A stretch of DNA of 64,000 bases from Paenibacillus harenae. Its GTDB lineage: Bacteria > Bacillota > Bacilli > Paenibacillales > Paenibacillaceae. A program made the translations under genes and the position numbers. The stretch spans positions 372,001-436,000 of the forward strand of contig NZ_JAUSST010000006.1 of assembly GCF_030812415.1 (NCBI RefSeq). The letters run 5' to 3'. Below the pieces are notes generated by a model, which made no database searches, was not told the origin of the DNA, and saw nothing but the letters and a program-made list of their open reading frames with translations. Every line of letters begins with the position of its first letter. Positions within the stretch are counted from its first letter, which is position 1. Positions 1 through 8,241 of this stretch are shown here, piece by piece.

Positions 1-2
1 GG

Positions 3-767
3 CGGGAGCTGAAAATCATTCCTGCGGAAGTGAAAGTAATGGAGCATGTGCGCCACGTCTATGCCTGTCGTCGATGCGAACAGGAAGCAACAAGCACGCC
101 CATTATTACAGCCCCGATGCCAGCGCCTGTGGCGGCAGGTTCTCTTGCTTCGCCGTCCATTCTCGCCTACATCATGAGCCAGAAGTATGTAGACAGCTTG
201 CCGCTTTATCGGCAGGAGCAGGCCTTCTTGCGTTTGGGTGTCGAGCTGTCGCGTCAGACGATGGCCAATTGGCTCATTGCCGGCAGCGAGCGTTGGTTGA
301 CGCCGTTGTACAACTACATGCATAAAGAATTCTTGCAACGCGACATCGCACAAGCCGACGAAACCACCCTGCAAGTACTCAAGGAACCAGGACGTGCTGC
401 GCAGACGAAATCGTACTTATGGCTTTATCGTACGGGCAGATTCGGTCCCGACATTATCCTCTATGATTATCAGTCCGGACGAGGCGGCGAGCACCCTGAA
501 GCGTTTCTCGCAGGATTCAAGGGCTACTTGCAAACCGATGGCTACAGCGGTTACAACAAAGTGAAGAACATCACTCAGCTCGGTTGCTGGAGTCATAATG
601 GTTATACTTGGTACATTAGTAGCGGTGGAACAAAAAGGGTTAGGGTAGGTAAAAAAGCTAGTAAGCCAGGTGAACTAGAAGCTAACTACGAAACATTCAA
701 GAACTCGTTTGACTTTTCTCGTGACAATCAACTTACAAATTACCATGTAACTATACAACAGCCGTAA
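3..767 (+). pseudogene. IS66-family transposase remnant fused to a foreign C-terminal tail (5' end outside window)
   Basis: The frame is open from the window edge. It reads the IS66 TnpC zinc-binding region (CRRCEQE), the central DDE region with ADETTLQV as the first catalytic Asp block, YLWLYRTG, and the second Asp in TDGYSGYNK. IS66 similarity stops abruptly after LGCWSH at about 596, where the family normally continues AHARRKF. The last ~57 residues, starting NGYTWYISSGG, are unlike any transposase; they are lysine-rich and use an AT-richer composition. They read straight into an SD site and an Imm8-like gene, so the tail may be the end of a polymorphic toxin exposed by a deletion or recombination. 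The transposase is certainly inactive. The toxin assignment of the tail is inference. Confidence 0.8.
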
Positions 768-796
768 AACAACAGAGGAAGAAGGAGGAATAAGTT

Positions 797-1162
797 TTGA
801 TTATTCCAGAATTAAAGGATATTGTTTTAATAGGGAACCCTACGGTTACAGGTAAATTAGAAGTTGACGAGAATGTCGTTTTAGGAGATGACTTTCTATT
901 ATCAGGAACAGCATGCATTGGAACTAAAGAGTCTAGTGCAGGTGATTATTTTGATTTCACTGTTATTACACCGAAAGCACTTGAAAAAAAAATAAGAACA
1001 ACAAACTTTATTTATGGACGCGGTTATTTCATTGTTAGTGAATTCAATTATGCAATTATTAAAGAAAAGATAGTGAGCATAATTTCAAATTGTAATGGAG
1101 AATCATGGGAGGAGATTGCTCTTAAATTGAGCCCATACTTCTATTGGGAGTATGAAAAGTGA
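797..1162 (+). CDS. Imm8-like immunity protein
   Basis: This 121-residue protein starts at TTG, 8 nt behind a perfect AAGGAGG. It resembles the Imm8 family of polymorphic-toxin immunity proteins. The central ITPKALEKK block (a conserved CTPKWLEE-like position in that family), the GRGYFIVSEFNY strand, and the C-terminal NGESWEEIALKL plus WEYE motif are all where the family has them. Immunity proteins of this kind bind and neutralise a cognate secreted nuclease-type toxin in the cytoplasm. The gene sits 29 nt after the chimeric transposase/toxin tail and is closed by its own terminator at 1180-1210. Base composition is clearly AT-richer than the chromosomal genes further on, which suggests horizontal origin. 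It appears intact although its toxin is not. Confidence 0.72.
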   Translation: MIIPELKDIVLIGNPTVTGKLEVDENVVLGDDFLLSGTACIGTKESSAGDYFDFTVITPKALEKKIRTTNFIYGRGYFIVSEFNYAIIKEKIVSIISNCNGESWEEIALKLSPYFYWEYEK

Positions 1163-1179
1163 TAGAAACAGCTTTTACG

Positions 1180-1210
1180 ACCTTGAGGGTTAATACCTCA
1201 AGGTTTTTTT
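1180..1210 (+). terminator. Rho-independent terminator after the Imm8-like gene
   Basis: A perfect 9-bp stem (ACCTTGAGG / CCTCAAGGT, loop GTTAATA) is followed by seven T residues. A very similar CCTTGAGG stem occurs at 9945-9980. Confidence 0.85.
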
Positions 1211-1263
1211 ATAGTCATAATGAATTGTTGAAAAAGGCTTAGCGTTATCTTTGTTGATTGCTG

Positions 1264-1545
1264 ATGCAAACCAATATGGAGATTTTACTACTGGAAAACA
1301 CAAAAGTGAATGAAGAAGGTAAGATAAAGTTTAAGAATTATCAAGTTGTTGAAGTGGAAAAAATAGAAAGAAAAGATTTAAATTAGGATTTCTAAGTTAC
1401 CAGTGATTAAAACCAAATTAGAAACTATCTTAAAAGCGTTAGATGACGTGTTTGCAGTTAGTTTTGATACAAGGATTTATAGGCCCGACTATAGAACAAT
1501 TATTGATTTTTTCCATAACATTTTTGGAATGGTCATTCATTTGAA
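1264..1545 (+). pseudogene. Decayed AT-rich coding debris, possibly an immunity gene remnant
   Basis: There is no intact gene between 1211 and 1518. A 40-codon open stretch (1264-1386, beginning MQTNMEILLL) has no SD. A second open stretch in another frame (about 1390-1545) reads KTKLETILKALDDVFAV and then RPDYRTIIDFF. Both have the composition and Lys/Glu-rich character of small immunity proteins, and together they suggest a frameshifted, truncated gene. I do not recognise the family. Confidence 0.35.
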
Positions 1546-1824
1546 GCTTTTAAAAATCAAATCCCACATTTATTGAAAAATAGAACAAGAGAAGCAGTGG
1601 AAAAACAATTATCAAATGTTAGTTTCTTTAATAAAAATTTAAGCAAAGAGAAGGTTACTTCTTATGTTGAAAAAGCATTTAATGAGGCGTTAAAAAAAGG
1701 AGTCACTGATGGAAGGTATACAACAAAAATTAATGGAGAAAGTATAACAGTTGCAATTGATAAAGGTGTTTTTCAAACAGCATGGGGAACGTATAAAAAT
1801 AGACTTTCTGATTTCGGTTATTAG
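1519..1824 (+). pseudogene. C-terminal fragment of a probable polymorphic toxin
   Basis: A stop codon at 1516 is followed by an open frame beginning HFWNGHSFEAFK and ending ITVAIDKGVFQTAWGTYKNRLSDFGY. Neither an ATG nor a ribosome site precedes it; the first candidate start is TTG 1573. It therefore looks like the 3' end of a larger gene whose 5' part is lost. A helical segment is followed by a short beta-rich terminus (KINGESITVAIDKGVFQTAWG). That pattern recalls nuclease-type toxin domains of the BECR/EndoU-like group. It ends 11 nt before a well-initiated small gene at 1836, the usual toxin-immunity order. The toxin assignment is inference from context and fold-like pattern. Confidence 0.45.
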
Positions 1825-1835
1825 GAGGGATGGAT

Positions 1836-2381
1836 ATGTTCAGTTTGTTATATAGATTTGTGGACAGTGACCTCGAATACTTTTCAGTATCAAGCGCAGA
1901 GCAATTTGAGCGGGAGGTTGGTGATATATCTGGTCAAATTGAGCTTAATTTTAGTGATAATGTAGTAGGTTTTTATGATAAGGAAACACAAATTGGTAAC
2001 GAGCTCATACTTCTATGGTTTATAAGACTAAATGAAGTTCTAGATCTATTAGAGAATAAACCCTATGTTGCTATGAATATAGTAGAGAACAATGACTGGA
2101 TTGAATACATTAAAGAGGGAGATGTGTTGAAAGTGAATTATATCCAAAATCCCAGCAACGATGATGTAGGTTTTATTACTGACATTCCTTTTTCTAATCT
2201 TGAAAAAAGATTATGGAGGAATGTGAGAATAAACTATAATCAATATAAAAATGAGATAAAAAACAAATCAATAGATTTACTGTTGCAAATAAAGAAATTA
2301 AATCAACAATTACTGGTGACAAGTAAAGTTGCTAGAATAAAAAAATTTTACCAACAAACTCTTGTTTTAGATGTAGAATGA
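1836..2381 (+). CDS. Hypothetical protein, candidate immunity protein
   Basis: This is an acidic, AT-rich, cytosolic 181-residue protein without signal peptide or membrane segment. I do not recognise the family. TAGGAGG at 1822-1828 gives a 7-nt spacing to ATG 1836 but only 1 nt to the upstream in-frame ATG 1830, so 1836 is the better start. The gene follows the toxin-like fragment at once and is followed by a broken IS66 copy. That position fits the immunity partner of the lost toxin. The C-terminal ~45 residues are Lys/Ile/Leu-rich and predicted helical. Function is unproven. Confidence 0.55.
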   Translation: MFSLLYRFVDSDLEYFSVSSAEQFEREVGDISGQIELNFSDNVVGFYDKETQIGNELILLWFIRLNEVLDLLENKPYVAMNIVENNDWIEYIKEGDVLKVNYIQNPSNDDVGFITDIPFSNLEKRLWRNVRINYNQYKNEIKNKSIDLLLQIKKLNQQLLVTSKVARIKKFYQQTLVLDVE

Positions 2382-2937
2382 TGATTCGAATGAGACGTAT
2401 GTGTTCTTGTTACGCGCATGTACAATGGCTTAGGCGAGCGCGTACGCGAGGACATCGGCGGATCGGCTATTTCGGCACCGGCAATGTGATGAAAGCTTAT
2501 CTACTAAGGCAGGATGTGCTTCATGCAGATGAGACGACGCTGCAGGTGCTGCGTGAGCTTGGGAAGACTGCTCAATCGTCCTCGTATTTGTGGCTGTATC
2601 GCACCGGAAGCGGTGTATCGACGGCGGTCATCTACGATTACCAGAAGACAAGTGGCGGCGAGCATCCACAAATCTTCTTATCCGGGTTCAAAGGTTACCT
2701 GCATGTCGATGGTTATGCGGGCTATCATAAGGTTCCTGGTGTGACTCTTGTGGGGTTTGGGCACATGCGCGGCGTAAATACGATGAAGCGTTGAAAGCAG
2801 CCCCGTCAGCGACGAGAGGTAACAAGGATTCGGTAGCTAGTCAAGGACTGGCTTACTGCAATGCTCTCTTCGCCATGGAGCGCGAGCTGAAGGATGCTTC
2901 GCCAGAACGATATGCCGAGCGAAGCTTTTAGCACTCT
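2382..2937 (+). pseudogene. Second IS66-family transposase remnant (frameshifted)
   Basis: IS66 similarity starts near 2488 (MKAYLLRQDV) and runs through HADETTLQV, YLWLYRTG and HVDGYAGYHK. It then shifts frame near 2755: the next piece reads AHARRKYDEALKA, continues through NALFAMERELKD, and stops at 2929-2931. Both ends of the gene are missing. It overlaps in content with the copy at 1-596, so the two are separate elements, not halves of one. The 100 nt just before the homology include MYNGLGERVRED in one frame, which weakly recalls an RHS repeat; that part is uncertain. Confidence 0.8.
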
Positions 2938-2992
2938 AAAATTCGCGGCGTTGAATACTAAATGCGAAACCCTCCTTAAAGTGAAGAAGAGA

Positions 2993-3025
2993 AGCCCCTT
3001 ATGCTGAGGCGTAAGGGGCTTTTTC
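2993..3025 (+). terminator. Rho-independent terminator
   Basis: A 12-bp stem (AGCCCCTTATGC / GCGTAAGGGGCT with one wobble) and loop TGAG are followed by TTTTTC. It closes the decayed region before the histidine kinase gene. Confidence 0.75.
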
Positions 3026-3128
3026 GCTGTTCAGTCGTTCGGGACAGGGGGTGCAGTTTATTTGCAAAAAAAGGAGTTGAGCGATATTTATCGAAACTAA
3101 CAAGAACACTTTCAAGGAGCTAATAATA

Positions 3129-4244
3129 ATGGATGAACTACAATTCATGACGGTTTTACGAAATAATAGAGATCCAATTATACATAATTGGCTGCATGAG
3201 TTTCATGAGAACGGGTTACAGATTTATGAGGAGACAAGCTTTTTGCAGGAAGCGCACAGCTATTTCACCTTTATGATGGATACTGATATTCCTTTTGAAG
3301 AGCATGAGCATGTAAAGCGGGTTCCGTATTATTATAAAAATCTTTTTGAAAACAAAATATCAAGCAGCGACTTGCTCCGCAGCAACCACATATGGAGAAA
3401 TTCGCTGATGCGGTTTATTGAGGAGGAGCTGCACGATCAGCTTATTCCCATGCATGCGGTCAGAAAAATCAATCACCGGCTGGATCAATTCGAACGCTAC
3501 GTATTCGTTTATTATAACGAGTGTACGGATCGTCTCCTGGCAGATAAGGAGAGCACCATTACGGAGCTGCACGAGGCTCGAATGACAATTATCGGGAAGA
3601 TGGCTGCAAGCATGGCCCATGAAATACGAAACCCGTTAACCTCGGTTCTCGGTTTTATCAAAATGATCCGTCATCAAATATCAAACCGTTCTTACGACAA
3701 GCTCATTCCCTATTTGGACATCATCGAAATCGAGTTTCAGAATATACAGATGCATATTACCGGCTTTTTATGCTTCTCCAAAAAAGACGTAATCGAAGAA
3801 TCGTTTGTTGATGTTTCATCCAGATCGGTCATCGAGACCGTTATTTCATTAATCCAGCCCCGGATCATTGATGAAAACATCGAGCTTACTTTTGATTCAA
3901 TCCGGGACACAACCCTGCATATTCAAAAAATCGCCATTCAACAGGTTTTATCCAATATTTTAATTAATAGCATAGATGCCATGTACCAAATCGAAGGGGG
4001 AAGAAAAATTAATGTATCCAGCAGGCTTGATGGGGAAAATTATATAATCTCCGTTACCAACAACGGACCGGAAATTCCCAGTTCGATGAAAGATTCGCTT
4101 TTCACGCCTTTTGTGACGAGCAAGAAGGAAGGGACGGGGCTTGGGCTTGCCATAAGCAAGCAGATCATGAATCGAAATAAAGGGGACATTCTATTTACCT
4201 CGAATCCCGAGGAAACGACGTTTATGATGGTGTTCCATCTCTAA
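3129..4244 (+). CDS. Sensor histidine kinase (KinB/sporulation-kinase-like, cytosolic)
   Basis: ATG follows AAGGAGC by 9 nt. The first ~140 residues form an all-helical input domain rich in aromatic and charged residues, with no membrane segment. It recalls the N-terminal domains of RsbR- and sporulation-kinase-type sensors. Then come the dimerisation/phosphoacceptor box MAHEIRNPLTSV (His164) and the HATPase domain: N box NILINSIDAM, G1 NNGPEIP, and G2 GTGLGLAISK. The protein autophosphorylates and should pass phosphate to a response regulator. None is encoded next to it, so it is an orphan kinase, as is usual for Spo0F-feeding kinases in spore formers. Its exact partner and signal are unknown. 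Confidence 0.88.
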   Translation: MDELQFMTVLRNNRDPIIHNWLHEFHENGLQIYEETSFLQEAHSYFTFMMDTDIPFEEHEHVKRVPYYYKNLFENKISSSDLLRSNHIWRNSLMRFIEEELHDQLIPMHAVRKINHRLDQFERYVFVYYNECTDRLLADKESTITELHEARMTIIGKMAASMAHEIRNPLTSVLGFIKMIRHQISNRSYDKLIPYLDIIEIEFQNIQMHITGFLCFSKKDVIEESFVDVSSRSVIETVISLIQPRIIDENIELTFDSIRDTTLHIQKIAIQQVLSNILINSIDAMYQIEGGRKINVSSRLDGENYIISVTNNGPEIPSSMKDSLFTPFVTSKKEGTGLGLAISKQIMNRNKGDILFTSNPEETTFMMVFHL

Positions 4245-4280
4245 TATTCATAATCGTAATAAGGTCAACGGGGGATTTCT

Positions 4281-4645
4281 ATGCATGCCAACTTTCGCGA
4301 ACACAGGACGGAAATGAAAGTGATCATTTCAGGCACAACGGGAATGGTGGGTGAGGGAGTGCTGCATGAATGTCTTAATCATCCGGATGTAAGTCAGGTA
4401 TTAGTCATCAACCGAAAGCCTTGCGGCGAACTCATCCTAAACTCATCGAAATGATTCACAGTGATTTTTATGATTTATCACCTATTGAGCAGCGGTTAGT
4501 CGGATATGATCTTGTTTCTTCTGTCTGGCGTTTCGTCCGTAGGCATGAAGGAGGCCGAATATAGCAGACTTACCTATAATATGACCCTATATGTGGCTGC
4601 TGAAAGGCTGATTTCGGTAATTAACCGATGTCAGCTTTTCGATTT
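4281..4645 (+). pseudogene. NAD-dependent epimerase/dehydratase-like pseudogene
   Basis: Frame 1 reads KVIISGTTGMVGEGVLHECL and VLVINRKPCG, a Rossmann nucleotide-binding start (GTTGMVGEG). After a frameshift near 4440 it continues as IEMIHSDFYDLSPIEQRL and GYDL. After a second shift near 4520 it continues as SGVSSVGMKEAEYSRLTYNMT. Together these match the first half of atypical SDR proteins of the YwnB/YbjT kind. The remainder is missing beyond about 4640. At least two frameshifts and a C-terminal truncation make it non-functional. Confidence 0.75.
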
Positions 4646-4696
4646 TATAGTTATTTACTAACGATTCTTTAGGAATAAGCCATGAAGATCACGCAC

Positions 4697-5132
4697 GTTA
4701 ACCTGCCGCCGGGCGAGCAGACGAAGCTATTTGAACGGATTCGCGAAGTCGGCTAAGGGTATACGGTCATCGGGACGAATTATACGTATAACGCCCGTAA
4801 TCAGCTCATCCATCGCGAAAATGCGATTCGTTACGAGGAATACGACTATACGTATGACGACGCTGGCAACCTGTTGACAGACAGTCGGAGCAAATACGAG
4901 TGGAATGCGCTCGGACAGCTGACGAAAGTGACGTTCCCGGACGGTTTTGGCGAGAAATATGCCTATGACATGCTGGGACGCCGCATTACCTGCAAGCTCG
5001 CTACTATGACCCGCGTCTAGCTCGGTTTATTTCCGAGGATACGTATGAGGGTGAGATTGAGAACCCTCTTACGTTAAATCTTTATACGTATGTAAGTAAC
5101 AACCCATTAAGCTATACTGATTCTAGTGGTCA
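4697..5132 (+). pseudogene. RHS-repeat protein remnant (3' part of an RHS core)
   Basis: Translation gives NLPPGEQTKLFERIREVG, an in-frame TAA (where the sister copies have AAA), and YNARNQLIHREN. YD-repeats follow: YDYTYDDAGNLLTDSRSKYEW and ALGQLTKVTFPDG, then YAYDMLGRRI. An internal deletion and frameshift near 4990 joins this to the RHS-associated core end: LQARYYDPRLARFISEDTY, then LNLYTYVSNNPLSYTDSSGH. That core motif precedes the variable toxin tip in RHS proteins; here the tip is gone. Two further partial copies of the same segment lie at 10006-10590. Confidence 0.85.
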
Positions 5133-5148
5133 TAGGCAGATAGAGGGC

Positions 5149-5283
5149 GAAAAAGATGCGGATTAGCATTTCTCCTTCTCCGGGACGTTTCAACGGTTGT
5201 TCAACAATAGTGAAGTTCGAATCGCTTGGCTCACCATTCGGACGATTAATAAGCAGAACTTGACGGTTTAGTTCGATTTTCAT
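5149..5283 (-). pseudogene. N-terminal fragment of a YfmJ-like NADP-dependent oxidoreductase
   Basis: Reading from ATG at 5283 on the minus strand gives NRQVLLINRPNGEPSDSNF and then PLKRPGEGEMLIRIFF. This matches the first ~45 residues of medium-chain reductases of the leukotriene-B4-dehydrogenase/curcumin-reductase kind. The frame runs into RHS sequence at about 5149 and ends. The rest of the gene (about 290 residues) is absent. Confidence 0.7.
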
Positions 5284-5357
5284 GTGATTTCCTACCCTTC
5301 AATTCATACATATGATTTGCGAGGAATCTATCAAGAGAAATGCCTGCTGATTTTAAG

Positions 5358-5816
5358 TCATTTTAGTCGACTTCCGGTCTCACGTCCGCTTAATTTAAAT
5401 ACAAGAATGCCACCGACTATGACCAGCACACCTATCAACTGGTTGAAAGTAAAAGGAACCTTGTCCAGACCCAACCAGCCTAGCGAGTCCCACAATAAAG
5501 CAAACCCTAGCTGGGATATCAGAACGATAGAGACGGCGAAGGTGGGACCCAGCAGCCTTATCCCTTGTACCAGGCAAATGACGACTCCTACTCCGATCAA
5601 ACCGCTGATCCAATACCAGGGCTGCATGTTTTGAAAGGAGAACATCTGTTTTCCTGTAAAAATTAAACCGATAGTCAATGAAGCTGAGAATCCCATCCCC
5701 AATACTAAGGTTGTTGTTGCCCAAGATCCCGCATGTTCATTCACCTTACTGTTGAAAATATTTTGCAAGCCGACCAGTGAACCCGCGATAAGCGCCATTA
5801 TTAGTCCTGAAATCAT
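5358..5816 (-). CDS. YdcZ-family (DUF606) DMT-type membrane protein
   Basis: This 152-residue hydrophobic protein has about five membrane segments and the family opening GLIMALIAGSLVGLQNIFNSKV. YdcZ/DUF606 proteins are half-length members of the drug/metabolite transporter superfamily and often occur as neighbouring pairs, which fits assembly of two subunits into one carrier. ATG is preceded by AAGGGAGA. It is the last gene of a minus-strand operon with a Crp-type regulator and a second YdcZ protein. The transported compound is unknown. Its 3' end reads toward decayed DNA. Confidence 0.85.
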   Translation of the reverse strand: MISGLIMALIAGSLVGLQNIFNSKVNEHAGSWATTTLVLGMGFSASLTIGLIFTGKQMFSFQNMQPWYWISGLIGVGVVICLVQGIRLLGPTFAVSIVLISQLGFALLWDSLGWLGLDKVPFTFNQLIGVLVIVGGILVFKLSGRETGSRLK

Positions 5817-5897
5817 AAGCTTTTCTCCCTTACCTGCTGATTTTACTCCGATTCATAATCGGTATAGCACGGTTTGCCTGCTGCATGAAGAATAAGT

Positions 5898-6596
5898 TTA
5901 TTTGTAGATATTGTGATTTGCCAACGCACTTAATCCTTCCCTGTCCTTAACAAGGATGAAGTCTTTGTTTCGCTCAATCAGACCTTCTTTACAGAACTTT
6001 TGGATGACCCGATTCAGATGTCTGTAGCTGGTTCCAATTAAGTTCGCTGCATCCGTTAGACTGGATGTGCTTAATTGTCCTCTAAATAAAGAATCAGATT
6101 CATCAAAGGATACAGACAGCAGATAACTTGCCAATCTTACTTCCACCGGATACATCAAATTGAAACTCATGGAATTGGATTTAATAAAAAACTTTTTTGT
6201 AATGATTTCTAATAAAAATTGCAGCAGCGGGGAATAATCGCTGCCATATTTTTTCAACCACCGACAATGAACACCGATCATACAGACAGGCGATACCGCT
6301 TCAACCGTATTGATCGTGTCGATACCCCGTATATATTCAATGTCCCCGATGACCTCAAGCGGTGTTTTAAAAGAAATAACAAGCGTCCTGCCTTCTACCG
6401 AGGTGGTATAGATCTTAATCTTCCCCTTTACAAGCACATACAGATACTGTAAAGGTTCCCCTTGGGAACAGATAAGTTCACCTTGATCAAAGATGTATAG
6501 CGACAAATGCGGTTTTAATGATTCATTAAATATAGATTCCATTTGATGAGCATGCAAATAACGACTCAATTGCTCAGAATCTTTAATTTCTTTCAT
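5898..6596 (-). CDS. Crp/Fnr-family transcriptional regulator (YeiL-like)
   Basis: The 232-residue protein has an N-terminal cyclic-nucleotide-binding-type beta-roll (about residues 25-125, with FDQGELICSQGEPLQYLYVL and GKIKIYT) and a C-terminal winged helix with the recognition segment LTDAANLIGTSYRHLNRVIQKF (about 180-205). It belongs to the YeiL branch of the Crp/Fnr family. There is no N-terminal Cys cluster like that of Fnr, so a 4Fe-4S sensor is not evident. ATG has GGAGG 12 nt upstream. The gene lies between two ydcZ-like genes on the same strand, so it probably controls that transporter pair and itself. Confidence 0.85.
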   Translation of the reverse strand: MKEIKDSEQLSRYLHAHQMESIFNESLKPHLSLYIFDQGELICSQGEPLQYLYVLVKGKIKIYTTSVEGRTLVISFKTPLEVIGDIEYIRGIDTINTVEAVSPVCMIGVHCRWLKKYGSDYSPLLQFLLEIITKKFFIKSNSMSFNLMYPVEVRLASYLLSVSFDESDSLFRGQLSTSSLTDAANLIGTSYRHLNRVIQKFCKEGLIERNKDFILVKDREGLSALANHNIYK

Positions 6597-6649
6597 TACT
6601 TGGTTTAACCTCCATCCTTTCGCCTGAAAATTCCGGAATGTACAATCAA

Positions 6650-7075
6650 TTAAAATTTTAATATCACCACACCGGCTATCATCATTCCGATACCGATAAA
6701 CTGCGGCAGCCTCATCTTCCGCTTAACTACGCCGAACCAACCGTTACTATCGATTAAATAAGTCAGACACAGCTGGGCGATCAGCAGAGCAGATATTGTA
6801 AAGGTAACACCGATCCGCTGAATAGCCGTGACATTACTGAAGATAATGACCGCAGCTAAAGCACCGCCGGTTAGATATAATGGCTTCACTTGCTTAAAGC
6901 CTTGCCAATTTCCATCTCGGACGAACATCAGGATAAGTAAGGCCACTATAAATCCGGTTAATTGGGTAATCGCCGCCGCTTGCCAAGTGCCAATATCCTG
7001 ACTAATCCGGGAATTGGCTACTCCTTGCAATGTAATGAAGGCTCCTCCTAAAAAAGCAAATATACTCCCTCTCAA
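6650..7075 (-). CDS. YdcZ-family (DUF606) DMT-type membrane protein, first of the pair
   Basis: This is a hydrophobic protein of about 141 residues with five membrane segments and the family signature FAFLGGAFITLQGVANSRIS. Two starts are possible. ATG 7093 lacks a clear SD. AAGGAG at 7090-7085 lies inside that extended frame, 9 nt before TTG 7075. Starting at TTG also aligns the N-terminus with the sister YdcZ at 5816, so 7075 is preferred. It is the first gene of the YdcZ / Crp / YdcZ operon and probably forms a heteromeric carrier with the other YdcZ. Substrate unknown. Confidence 0.8.
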   Translation of the reverse strand: MRGSIFAFLGGAFITLQGVANSRISQDIGTWQAAAITQLTGFIVALLILMFVRDGNWQGFKQVKPLYLTGGALAAVIIFSNVTAIQRIGVTFTISALLIAQLCLTYLIDSNGWFGVVKRKMRLPQFIGIGMMIAGVVILKF

Positions 7076-7177
7076 GTTTTCACTCTCCTTCATTTGGACT
7101 TAACCATTATTAAATAATAAATTCAGGTACTTGGGAAAGGACAGATGTCCTCAGCCAGTAAAACCCCAAACAGGCGC

Positions 7178-8098
7178 TCAGACGTAATTTTTCAACTTGT
7201 CATGAAGAATTCCTTCGACAGGGCATCCCAACCAGGTAAATAAATTTCGGGCAGGCTCATCCTCGGGCAGAAAAGCTTCGATTCGGGGGTACATGCGGCT
7301 GCTGACGGATATATGGATTTGTCGGAGACGAATCGGCATCCATTCGGTTCCTTCACCCATCCGGGCCATCACGACCTTTGATTGCGATATATCGCTTTCG
7401 GAATCTGTTACTTCCCGGCTCCAATACGTTTTAAAATCGTTAAGCTCATTAAATTGCCGGATCAAATTACGGTACCATGCATCATAACGGCAATACTTAT
7501 TATTCTGTTTGAAGGTCTGGATACCATATACCGCATGCGATTCCCATTGTTGAAATGCAGCGGCATCGAAAGTAGAACGTGAACGGATCGGATATTCGGA
7601 ATTAAAATGGAGATGGATCATACTCCTGCGCTGAGGGGGAAGTTCTTTAACCGGTATCCCATATAAAAGGCCGAAGGCTTTATTCGCTTCAACGATTTCG
7701 AATTTATGGGTAGCGATAATCGCCGGTAGAGGGAGCGCGTTCATAATCAGATGAGACTGTTCCAACGCGAGCTTCAGCGAGCGCCCTTCAAGCTCGCGAT
7801 GCTCCGGAACATACCCGGCAGCAAGAAGCAAGTCGTTGCTCTCCGAAGATGTACATTCTAGATAGTTGGAAATCGCAAGAACGGTTTCCCTGCTCGGCAG
7901 ACGTCGCGAACGGTTAGTCAGCAAGTTTTTATAAGTTGCGCATGCCTCGTCGTTCAGTTCTTGTTGAGTAAAACGTTTTAGCATGGGATGGGATTGTTCC
8001 CGGTACTTGTGCCAGCGGCTTGTTCGGATCGTTTCGATTTCTCCAAGAAGCGTTTTTAACACTTTAGCTTCCGAACGAAGATCCAAGTGAAAGTCCAT
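7178..8098 (-). CDS. XRE-type regulator with MmyB-like ligand-binding domain
   Basis: The N-terminal ~90 residues form a helix-turn-helix module (NDEACATYKNLLTNRSRRLP, LAISNYLECT). They are followed by an MmyB-like sensor domain of about 180 residues, recognisable by ALPLPAIIATHKFEIVEANKAF and the FQQWESHAV region. Such proteins repress a divergent redox gene and release it on binding a small hydrophobic ligand. The start at 8098 (MDFHLDL) has GGAGAGG at a good distance; an upstream in-frame ATG at 8170 has none. The gene is divergent from the MDR oxidoreductase at 8242, whose promoter it most likely controls. Confidence 0.82.
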   Translation of the reverse strand: MDFHLDLRSEAKVLKTLLGEIETIRTSRWHKYREQSHPMLKRFTQQELNDEACATYKNLLTNRSRRLPSRETVLAISNYLECTSSESNDLLLAAGYVPEHRELEGRSLKLALEQSHLIMNALPLPAIIATHKFEIVEANKAFGLLYGIPVKELPPQRRSMIHLHFNSEYPIRSRSTFDAAAFQQWESHAVYGIQTFKQNNKYCRYDAWYRNLIRQFNELNDFKTYWSREVTDSESDISQSKVVMARMGEGTEWMPIRLRQIHISVSSRMYPRIEAFLPEDEPARNLFTWLGCPVEGILHDKLKNYV

Positions 8099-8241
8099 AT
8101 TTCCATCTCCTCTCCAGAAGGACAATATTAAACAGGTGTAGTTTTGCACTTGGTCAGAAGTTGTCGACATATTATACTTCCCCTATAAGAAGCCGGTCAA
8201 ACCCGGGACTTAATTATAAATAGGATCTGGAGGAGATAGAG

